Source: Kitagawia praeruptora
Lineage: Eukaryota > Streptophyta > Magnoliopsida > Apiales > Apiaceae
Assembly (NCBI GenBank): GCA_037693485.1
Contig: CM075345.1
Coordinates: 118,628,001 to 118,692,000, forward strand
Reading direction: 5' to 3'
DNA: 64,000 bases
Part shown: positions 22,906 through 33,500 of the stretch, piece after piece
How the letters are laid out: the number at the start of each line of letters is the position of its first letter
Numbering within the stretch: the first letter of the stretch is position 1
The notes under the pieces: generated by a model
Told to the model about the DNA's origin: nothing
Database searches by the model: none
Seen by the model: only the letters and a program-made list of their open reading frames with translations
Translations under genes and position numbers: made by a program

Positions 22906-25209
22906 TGTAAGAACCCAGGTTTTTGTAATATTTCTAAAATGATCATAAACGATGATTGGTGGAGGTTATGTAAAGTTTTTAAGATCATATAATATGAATG
23001 AAGAAGTATTTATACTTTTATGGATAAAGTATCGTTGTACCAAGAAGAAAGGGAATGTAAAAACTGTCAGATTACGTAGATTTTCACTTTTATTAAATAT
23101 TGGTATAAATATGGGATATTGAGGTTAAGAAAATCTTTAAGCTAAGTTAAATACCAAGGCAAGGAATTATGAAATTTATTAGAAGAATTTCAAAGGCAAA
23201 TGTTCAAGAACGATGAAAGAAATTTCTACGCGACGAAACGCTTTTACAAGAAAATCTCCAAACTTGCATATGGAATTAAATGGTAAGCATTGGTTGATTA
23301 TTAGGTGAGTAATATACCTGCAATTTACCATGTAATAGCCATGCAAGGCAAGGAGCATTGGATGCTAATCAAATAAGTCAAGTCATGATTATTCAACCAA
23401 GCATTGTATACCACTTTTGGGACAAATTGCCAATTACATTTCTTTTGCAAAATTACTTTGGAGATTACCTTGGGTAATTGATAAGTGCTGAAGTATGATT
23501 GATATATATCAATTATACATATCATTTTATCAATTACATAAGAAAAGATAGCAAAAGCTCTCCCCCTCCATTTTCTCTATTTTCGGCCAAAAACAGAGCA
23601 GCCACTTCAACCTACCATAACTCCCTCATTTCTCAATAAAATTTTGTGTTATATAGCGTTTTGGAAAGGTATTGAGATTCTCTACAACTCCTCTTTAGAA
23701 GCCTCGTCCAGAAAATCAAGGTAAGACCCTCGTTTTTCAAGTTATTTCAAGAGTGGTAATGCTGACTACGAAAATTTTAAACTTGGTTGTTTAGGTCTTG
23801 AAGATTAAAGGTTGTTAAAGCTATCTAAGGTGTTTTTAAGGAAAGTTAAGCTTGTTTAAGGTTTTTAAGACTCCAAGGAAGGTAAAACACTCACACCCAC
23901 CTTAAACTTTATGAGCTATAAGTTGATTTGAAAGGTTGATGCAAGTATGTACATGTTTAAGGGGATTGTGATGTTTTAAGCTTTATAAGTATGAGTAAAG
24001 TTTTGGATAGTGATAAATGGATGTTACCACTGGTCTTATAGATCCTTGATGATGTTTATATGATCTTGATGGTGTATGGTTGAATTAAGTGGTTAGATGG
24101 AGTTCATGGAATTTGGAAATGTTCGATTTATAGTCGTTATAATGTCGAAATTTCATTAGATCATTTGAACAGTTATACCGAATTCAACAAATGTTTTCTT
24201 GGTACGTTTTTGGCCATAAACCAGTAGAACTTGTTTTTTAGTTTGTTTTGACACCAAGATCATGTGATTACGATTTACGGTTTATGAGATATGCTCGTTT
24301 TAGTGAAACCGGTTAAAACAGATGAATCGTTAAGATGGACTGACTTTACCAAGTCAAACGAGCCCTTTAAAAATGGTCTGTGATTATGAAATTTTGACGG
24401 GGGGTAACTTAGTCAGTTGTTAAATCCCTGTAAAAATTTGAAGACAAAAGGCTTAATTTTCGATTTTATAGAAATGTTTAAGTGAAGAATGCACATGAGA
24501 AACCACTGCAGAAAGAAGCTATATTTAGAGCAACAATTGAGCTAGCAAAAAGATGTTCATAATTATGAAATTTGAATGAACAATCCTCTGGACAGTTAAG
24601 AAGAAGTGAGAAAAAGAATTTCATGAAAAAGTTTATTTTTCAATTTTATAGAATTTGTCGAATCATAGTTGCGCAAGTGAAAAACCCTTTTAGGGGACGA
24701 ATTAAGACGAACTTTAGTTTCGTTGAAAATGACCTTTAACGAAAGTCGTTACGAGACCAATAATTATCCACAAGTGGTTAAAGGATATCATGGACTTATA
24801 ATAAGCCAAACGTGTAATAAGGATGTATCGTTACGAAGTTGTGTCTTTACGTGAATAGTCGATTTGACGGGATCGTTTAACGAACTAACCGAACCGTATT
24901 GATTATTATAGATCATCACACTAGAGACAGAGCCCAGACTATTCCAACACTATCAGACAAGTTTTCGAAACTTGTATTTCAAGTATTTTCAAACTGTTGT
25001 TGTTGTGGTATAATTGCTATGAACTGCTTGATAGTATTTTTGCGAATCAGCATATGATGTATGGTTATTTACGTGGATTTATAAACCTGTTAAGTATGTA
25101 TGTATGCACAGACTCTTATATATATGTATATGATGATGTGTTACAAGTTCCCAGTAGAGTATGATAAAAACCCGGAAGTCTCCGGAGATGATATATGACA
25201 TATAGTTAG

Positions 25210-25773
25210 TGTTATGCCCAAAATTCGGTTCGGGTATTCTAAAATGGATCCGGGTCAGATACGGGTTCAATTTGGGGATTTTCATGATAAATTAGGGTTT
25301 TGGCACAGATTGAAGAAACTAGGCCGCACCCTCACTTTCCTTATAGGGATGGCGCGCCCTAATTGATACTTCCATATCAGAGATTTCTACTCAAGCTGGA
25401 ATTCTACTCAAGATGGAATTCTACTCAAGTTTTTATAGTTTTTAATGAAGGATTCTACTTAAGCTTGGATTCCACTCAAGCTTGGATTCCACTCAGGCTT
25501 GGATTCCAGGAGATATTGAAGAATTCCCTCCTGTCGTATCTCAGGAGGGGGATGTCCGTCGCAGAAGGCCTCCAGGGGTTTGCCTGGATATAAGGACCCT
25601 TCTTAGACACTAAGGGCGCGCCCTAAGGTGGAAAGATGGGGACTTTCTGGTGTGTGCTTTGGGAGCTCTGTTCCTGTAGCCAATGGGCGCGCTCTCATTG
25701 GGGAACTTTGGAGTAATCCTGCACTTTGCACCCAAAAGCTCTGGATCACCTGTCCTGCTATCTGGTGGGTGCT
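25210..25773 (+). repeat. Left LTR of GC-rich element, part 1 (before the Athila insertion)
   Basis: Matches 44,627-45,190. It contains a small tandem array of 'TTCTACTCAAG' / 'GATTCCACTCAAGCTTG' units (about 25,383-25,507) and the motif GGGCGCGCCC (25,615). The ORF shared by both LTR copies across this array is not considered a gene. Confidence 0.9.
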
Positions 25774-27392
25774 TGTTCGCACTTATTCACGCAAGAGAAC
25801 GTGGTCAACAAGTAATATAGAGTAAATAGGATTCGTTCCCACAGAGACTCAAATTGTTTGTTATGTTCACTTATACACCAGCTTATGATTTACACTCACT
25901 GCTAAGACAATCACAATTTTGGTTTTTGATTTAACTAATGATTAATTACCAACTAAGCCAATTACGAGGAAATAACTTAACTTGAACTTTATAATAAACA
26001 AACATGGGATTTCAATTTCATTTACTACTTCATCTAGAATCTTATGCCCTTTAGCCTAGCATGTGACAGAGTTGATTTCTGATTAGATGCACTAAACTGA
26101 TACACACCAACTTTCGTTGTGCATATACCATCCTACTGATCATCCACAGTTGATAGAAGTCAAGTAGTCACCAAATATGTGTAGTTCCTATATGTCTATA
26201 GCAATTGAACACATACCGGTTAAAAATCAAGCATCCATTAAACCACATAGTCAATGCAAGACGGTTAGAATTACATCACAAATTAATACATGTTCTTCAC
26301 ATGCAAAAACCTATGCTAGCATGAATTGTTCTAAACCCTAGATCCACTTTCGCATTCACTAGGATTAAACAAACAATTACAAGTGTTCGCGACTCACTTA
26401 TAACGAATAAGCATAAACATACTAGGCAATCAATACGTTCAATCACACACCAAGGCATAAATAACACTCAATTACTAGAATCCATAGAAAAATCCATTAA
26501 AATCCCATGATAACGAATTAGCCCATAATTGACCTAATTGCCATCATGGGTTCTATGGAAAACATAATTCTAAAATAAACAAGTAAATATGGAAGAAGAA
26601 ATAAGGTTTAGAAATAAATCCCCAAAATAGAAGAGTACAAAGGTTCCAAAGAATAATCCTTGCTTGTCACTAGCTTGGAGAAATTCCTTGAAATTGTTCT
26701 TGAAATCTAGATGAAAAAGTGTGATAGTAGCTAAGAAAAACTAAGAACAACGATAGATGATGTTTTTAGAGTCTCGATATTACATATAAAGATGCCCTAA
26801 AATAGGCCCAAAACAATTGACCCGGTACAAGGCACAGAAAATAACTCAAACCACACCAAAGCGTCATGGCACCTAGACTACGCGCAATAGCGCCCAAAAC
26901 AAGGGCAATGGCGCTCCACACTGCGCCACAGCGCCTCGAACAGGCCCAAAGCCGCGCAGCTGCGCCTCAGACACGCGCAATGGCGCTCCAAAGCCCCTGG
27001 AATTCAACCCCCTCGCGCGCTATTGCGCCTCTCCTCGAGCCGTTGCTCCCACCTCGCGCAACTGCGCCCCTAACACGCGCAAGAGCGCCCAAAAGCTCCT
27101 GGACAACAATTTTTTCCACCCTGTGCGCGCAATGGCGCCCAACACAGTGCCATGGCCCCCAACATCTCCTGGAATGCCTAAGCTGCATGCTGCTTTCCTT
27201 GCTCTGATTTTCTTGCACCATCTTAAAATTAAATTCATACCACCATAATATTGTTTTAGCCCAAAATGTCTTCAACGACACAACCTACACAAACTACATG
27301 AAAACATATTAAATGACAACGAAACTTGAGAACTTGCAAACGATTAAAGTCCAAACGGAAGGTAATTTAGTGGATATAAAATCCACTTATCA
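25774..27392 (-). repeat. Athila 3' LTR (left copy)
   Basis: 1,619 bp, plus-strand ends TGTTCGCACTTATT and CCACTTATCA. A polypurine tract (AAGTTTGGGGGTT on the minus strand) lies just inside at about 27,393. Bases about 26,866-27,160 are rich in GCGC motifs ('GCGCAATGGCGC' variants); the open frame across them is a by-product of the motif. Confidence 0.95.
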
Positions 27393-28668
27393 AACCCCCA
27401 AACTTAAACCGTTGCTTGTCCTCAAGCAATGCAAACTCAGTTTAAAATGATGAATGAATGCAACTAATAACTACATGCCATGATAATGCGTAAAATGTCC
27501 TAATGCAATGATCCCACACAAATTATCTGAAACCAACTCAACAAGCAAACGTCTCAACGAATGCAACAACTCCAAACAGAGCTCGAATAAGGCCCCGTAT
27601 ACTAACAATACATGCTCGAAAACGTGGTGTGTGCATTTCTCACTAGATATACTCTCGAAACTAGATCAAAGGCATAACCAATTCTTCGCCAAGACATTCA
27701 CATGTTTATAAACAGAATAGACTTTAGACACTCCATGACTCAAAGACACCGCCATCATCATTTAAGGCAGACAAGGACTCATGCTTTACTACACAAAACA
27801 TCACAAAACACAAACACACATGCTTTTGACTGTGCAATGGATGAGACCCCTAAAGGCTTATACAATAGCACCCTTGTAGCGAGCGTTAGGTTAGTGGATC
27901 CCAGACCGGAAAAGTCTTAGGTCACTAGGCATAAAATCCCCTCAAACTTACTTGCTCGAGTACTAAAGAGCTCACCCTAGCCAATTAGCATACACACACT
28001 CTCACAATCCCTCATTTTTTATTCTCACAACTCTTTTTTTTTTCCATGGGTGCACTATCTCACCCTCCTAGACTACTCATATTAAATATGAACCGGCTAC
28101 TAGCCATTTGACGCCTAGCCATTATTACACTCCGACACGACACTAAGCATGAAATCCCTGTTTTCCCCCAAACTTATACTTAAGTGCTCCTACGCCATCA
28201 AGGGAATAACGAAAATTCTAGATATAAATAAATGATTAAATCTCAACACCCAAACTAGGTATGACTCGATCTAGCTCAAAAGCAAACAGTGAGACCGTGA
28301 AAAGATTGTGTTCCTGACACATGCAAGTCAATTTCATAAGTACTTAAATCAACCCTCAATTCATTGTCATCACACTCAAATTAACGTCGACCTATCGAGC
28401 CAGCAACAGACACTCATGTGGAATCATATGAAATGCATGAAATGCATGAACAACATGATAATAAATCCTAATTAAAGCTATATGACATGGCATCCTAAAT
28501 GCAATCTAAATGGCATTGCAAACTAAATGCGAAAATACTAACATGAATATGCATGAATATGCAAGTATATGCAATGCACTGACTCTCTATACCCTAAAAT
28601 CACCCCCAAACTTAAAAAGTTCAATGTCCTCATTGAAGGTAAAATTAAAGGGTACAAGAGATACTCCC
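27393..28668 (-). other. Athila 3' untranslated region
   Basis: About 1.3 kb between the stop of the downstream ORF and the 3' LTR. No ORF or repeat that I can support. Such long non-coding stretches before the 3' LTR are usual in Athila elements. Confidence 0.6.
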
Positions 28669-29844
28669 CTAGTCGTCGGCATCGTCACCCTCCTCGGGTG
28701 GTGTATCTGGTGGTGGATAGACGTGGTGCGCTCCAAAGATAGGCCATGTGACCTGAAAACCCTGTTGCTGGTACACTCCATCCAACGACTGAGTCAAGTC
28801 TGTAGCAAATCTGTGTAACATGGCATTCGTAGTATCCTGACGCCTCAACATGCGTCTGAACTGAGCATCACTGAAAACCACAGTACCCTGACTCGTCTGT
28901 GCCTGAGAAGGTCCCGCTCTGTCTAGATGTGGCTGTGGAGGTACTTGCTCAACCGGTGGTGGAGCACCACCCCCCTCAAAAATCTCAACATAACCAAGAC
29001 CCCTCGGGTGAGGAATACCACCCGACCACTCCGCCATCTTATTAATAGCTGCGTGCTTGATAGAACCCCTCGGCCTGAGCAGCGTCTCATCACTATGCCA
29101 ACGAACACCCACATGAACACACAACTCAGCAATAATGACTGCATGTGGGATCCCGCCTGTCGTACCACCCTTCAAGAACTTCAAGATATTCTGATAGACT
29201 AATTCCCCGAGATCAATATACTTCCCGTTCAAAATACCCCACAAAATGATGGCACGCTCAACATTAACCTCAGTAACATGAGTAGTAGGCATTACACGAG
29301 CACAAATAAACAAGAACCAAGCTCGGGCATACCTCGTCAAAGCAGCTGCCGGAAATGTACTCGGCGTGGTAGAACCTGCCTTATACCTCCAAACCGTACC
29401 CGGGATACACATCCCCGCTATGATAGCATCTAGGTCAACATCATCCCTAGTCTTCTGCCCCCAATCCTCAACATTCCTAGGCTTCGGTGATTGAGACAAA
29501 ACACGCCGGATATACCCAGGCTTATAAGCAACTGCCTGCCCCCTAACCATAGTGATTCCATTCTTGTCATCCTTGGCATTGGCATAAAATTCCCTAACAA
29601 TGCTCAAGGGAACTGCCACCGGCTTAGCACAAAACATCACCCAACCCAACTCCCTAACCATATCTCTCAATTCACCATCCTCACCCGAAGGCTCAAAACC
29701 CCTCTCCTGAACAACAGCTCTTGACAATAAATTTTCGAACTCATCTTGAGCCGCCTTAGAAACAAATTTATCAACATCATAATTCGGCGCCACCTCCTCC
29801 TCCGAACTACTACTACTCGGCACACGTACTCTTTTAGGAGCCAT
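28669..29844 (-). CDS. Athila downstream ORF, 'putative plant transposon protein' domain
   Basis: 391 residues from MAPKRVRVPSSSSSEEE to PEEGDDADD, downstream of pol where Athila elements carry an env-position ORF. The block LSIVREFYANAKDDK...TMVRGQAVAYKPGYIRRVL fits the plant 'putative plant transposon protein' family found in such elements. The flanks are a Ser/acidic N-terminus and a Pro/Gln-rich C-terminus. The frame stays open for 29 codons upstream to an ATG at 29,931. That extension is hydrophobic and Cys-rich (EIYCELFIVYCGLLGCSL), so a longer, membrane-targeted form is possible. I prefer the internal ATG because the conserved acidic Ser-rich start follows it. Molecular function is unknown. 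Confidence 0.75.
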   Translation of the reverse strand: MAPKRVRVPSSSSSEEEVAPNYDVDKFVSKAAQDEFENLLSRAVVQERGFEPSGEDGELRDMVRELGWVMFCAKPVAVPLSIVREFYANAKDDKNGITMVRGQAVAYKPGYIRRVLSQSPKPRNVEDWGQKTRDDVDLDAIIAGMCIPGTVWRYKAGSTTPSTFPAAALTRYARAWFLFICARVMPTTHVTEVNVERAIILWGILNGKYIDLGELVYQNILKFLKGGTTGGIPHAVIIAELCVHVGVRWHSDETLLRPRGSIKHAAINKMAEWSGGIPHPRGLGYVEIFEGGGAPPPVEQVPPQPHLDRAGPSQAQTSQGTVVFSDAQFRRMLRRQDTTNAMLHRFATDLTQSLDGVYQQQGFQVTWPIFGAHHVYPPPDTPPEEGDDADD

Positions 29845-30567
29845 ACCACTCTTTGAACAATACAATGTCAACGAACACCCCAAAAGTCCACAATATACGA
29901 TAAACAATTCACAATATATCTCCACACACAATATCCCAATTCCAACAATTCAATTCACTAAATAATTAACTAAGAGAGAATATTACCACTTGAATTGAAG
30001 ATGAGAACCTTGAAAGCACTCCCCCAAACTTGAATTAGAGAAATCTTGAAGCTTGTATTGAAGTTGAATGATTTGGAATAAAGAGGGGATTTGTGTGTAT
30101 AGGTGATTATGTAGAGATAATTAGTGGGATGGGATTTGAGATGGGTTTTTTTGATTTTAGAAAATGGTTGAGGTATAGATTTTGGGTAGAGAGAATTTTA
30201 GGTTTAGGAGTGTAAAAGATGTGGGTGTATGTATGTATGGTTCGGCTGGGTATTCTGTTAACAACAGGTTTTCTATTTTTTTTTATTTTTTTTTATACAG
30301 GGTAGCGCCATTGCGCCATAGGGAGGCGCCATTGCGCGCAGAAGCTCCTGGAATTGGCTTGTTCGGGCGCTGTTGCGCATAGGATTGGCGCAGTTGTGCC
30401 CTGGAACGCCAAGTACTGTGGCGCTATTGAGGGCGCTGCTGCGCTTGGTTCCCCCTGCTATATATATATATATATTATTTTTTTTTTTTAAAGAATACAC
30501 CAAACACGTGGGTTGCCTCCCACGAAGCGCTTCTTTTACGTCAGTAGCTTGACGTGACTTCCATGAT
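29845..30567 (-). other. Athila spacer between gag-pol and downstream ORF
   Basis: About 720 bp without a supported ORF. Bases about 30,300-30,450 carry GCGC-rich motifs ('GCGCCATTGCGC', 'AAGCTCCTGGA') that also occur in the LTRs (about 26,866-27,160). A run of TA precedes a T tract at 30,460-30,490. Confidence 0.6.
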
Positions 30568-33500
30568 TTACTCAGTAATTGCAAGAACCGCGGTTTCAGC
30601 CCCACGATTCGATACCTCACCAAAGTACGGTTTCAATCGCTGACCATTGACTTTGAATGACTGATCAGGTGATTTCTCAAAAATCTCAACCGCTCCATGC
30701 GGAAACACGGTTTTTACAACAAAAGGCCCTGACCATCTCGATTTTAGCTTGCCTGGGAATAGACGAAGGCGAGAATTAAATAACAACACGGGTTGTCCAG
30801 GAACAAATACCTTGTTGACTAAACGACGATCATGCCATCTCTTCACTTTTTCTTTGTAGAGTTTATTGTTCTCATAAGCTTGCAAGCGAAACTCGTCCAT
30901 CTCATGGAGTTGCACCATTCTCTTCTCACCCGTGGCTGTAAGATCGAAATTTAGCTTTTTCAAAGCCCAATAAGCCTTGTGCTCCAATTCAGCCGGCAAA
31001 TGACAAGCTTTCCCGAAGACAAGCTGATACGGTGACATTCCCAAAGGTGTTTTATATGTCGTTCGATAAGCCCAGGCGGCTTCATCGAGTTTCAGAGACC
31101 AATCCTTTCTTGAAGGACTCACCACCTTTTCTAGAATACGCTTGATTTCCCGATTAGACACTTCAGCTTGGCCATTGGTCTGAGGATGATATGCTGTAGC
31201 TACCCGATGATTGATATTGTATCTGGCCATAAGATTAGTGAACTTGCGATTGCAAAAATGAGTTCCTTCATCACTGATAATGACTCGAGGAGTACCAAAT
31301 CTGGTGAATATGTTCTTCTGAAGGAAATTAAGCATGACTTGGGCATCATTTGTCGGAAGTGCTTTGACCTCAACCCATTTAGAGACGTAATCAACTGCTA
31401 GCAAGATATATTGATTGTTGCATGAAGAGATAAAGGGTCCCATGAAGTCAATTCCCCAAACATAAAAAATTTCCACTTCCAACATTACATTAAGGGGCAT
31501 CTCATCCCTCCTCGAAATGTTACCAACACGCTGACAACGATCACACCTTAAGACGTACTGATGAGCATCCTTAAAAAGAGAAGGCCAATAGAACCCCGCT
31601 TGAAGAATCCGAGTAGCAGTCTTTTCACCTCCATAGTGGCCCCCATATGTCGTGGCGTGATAATCCCTCAGAATAGCCTCTGTTTCACTATACGGCACAC
31701 ATCTTCTAAGAATCTGATCAGCTCCCTGTTTAAACAGATATGGTTCGTCCCAACGATACCATTTAACTTCATGCAAGAACTTCTTCCTTTGTGCATAAGA
31801 AAATTCGGATGGAATAACTTGACTAACCAGAAAGTTCACAATGTCTGCATACCAGGGCTCCTCTTCTTGCACCCTAAACAATTGCTCATCCGGGAAGAAT
31901 TCATTAATGACGGTACTGTCTCGAGAAGATTTACCAAAGTCCTCCAGACGAGAAAGATGGTCAGCTACTTGATTCTCTGTCCCTTTCCTGTCCTTAATCT
32001 CCACATCAAATTCTTGTAACAGAAGTACCCAACGAATTAAACGAGGTTTGGAGTCCTTTTTAGAGAGCAGATATCTAATAGCCGCGTGATCCGTGTACAC
32101 CATTACCTTTGTACCTAGCAAGTAAGAACGAAATTTTTCAAAACCATAGACTATGGCCAACAGCTCCTTTTCAGTGGTAGTGTAGTTCAACTGAGCATCA
32201 TTAAGAGTCTTGCTTGCATAATAGATCACATGAAACACTTTGTCTTTCTTTTGACCGAGAACAGCCCCCACTGCATAATCGCTAGCATCGCACATCATAG
32301 CGAAAGGTTCACTCCAATCGGGAGCAATGATCACTGGTGCAGAAACCAATTTCTTTTTCAGAGTCTCGAAAGCGGTCAAACATTCTTCATCAAATTTAAA
32401 AGGAACATCCTTTTCCAAGAGCTTACACAACGGTTTGGAGATTTTTGAGAAGTCTTTGATAAAACGCCTGTAGAAACCTGCATGACCAAGGAAACTACGA
32501 ATCCCTCTCACTGAAATAGGTGGTGGAAGATTTTTAATTGTCTCTATTTTTGCCCTGTCCACCTCTAGACCTCTCCGTGACACCTTGTGCCCAAGAATAG
32601 TTCCCTCCTGAACCATGAAGTGGCATTTCTCCCAGTTAAGCACTAGATTAGTCTCCACACATCTTTTCAGAACCGCACCCAGATTATTCAAACATTCATC
32701 GAAAGAGAGACCGATTACAGAAAAGTCATCCATGAAAACTTCGACGGTCTTGCCAATCATGTCTGAAAAGATAGCCATCATACACCTCTGAAAAGTAGCA
32801 GGTGCACCACACAAACCAAAAGAGACTCGCCGAAAAGCAAATGTACCAAATAGACATGTGAAAGTCGTCTTCTCCTGATCTTCAGGAGCAATACAGATTT
32901 GATTATACCCAGAATATCCATCCAATAGGCAAAAGTATTCCTGACCTGCAAGTCTGTCCAGCATCTGATCAATAAAGGGCAAAGGAAAATGATCCTTCCT
33001 AGTGGCCTTGTTCAATTTCCGGTAGTCCATACAGATTCTCCAACCAGTAACTGTGCGAGTAGAGATAAGTTCATTCTTCTCATTGGTGATTACCGTCATG
33101 CCACCTTTCTTCGGCACACATTGAACTGGGCTTACCCAAGAACTATCAGAAATGGGATAGATGATCCCTGCATCCAACCATTTGATGATTTCTTTCTTCA
33201 CAACTTCTTTCATGATCGGATTTAGACGTCTCTGATTTTCCACTGTTGGTTTACTCCCTTCTTCTAAAGGAATTTTATGTTGACAGTAAGCTGGACTAAT
33301 TCCCTTGATGTCTGCTATGGTCCATCCAATAGCTGATTTGAATTCTCTAAGAACTCTCAAGAGCTTGTCTTCTTCAGAATCTGACAAGTTAGCAGCAATA
33401 ATCACAGGTAAAGTAGATGACTCACCAAGAGAAGCATACCTTAAGTGATCAGGTAGTGGTTTGAGCTCTAGAGTTGGAGCTTCTTCAATGGATGGTTTCA

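Noticed and set aside
25363..25593. 76-codon ORF conserved in both LTRs of the GC-rich element
   Set aside because: It spans a TTCTACTCAAG tandem array; conservation is explained by LTR identity.
26866..27207. ORF of 113 codons rich in Ala, Pro and Arg, present in both Athila LTRs
   Set aside because: It tracks the GCGC-word array in the LTR and has no recognisable domain; identical occurrence in both LTRs reflects their common origin.
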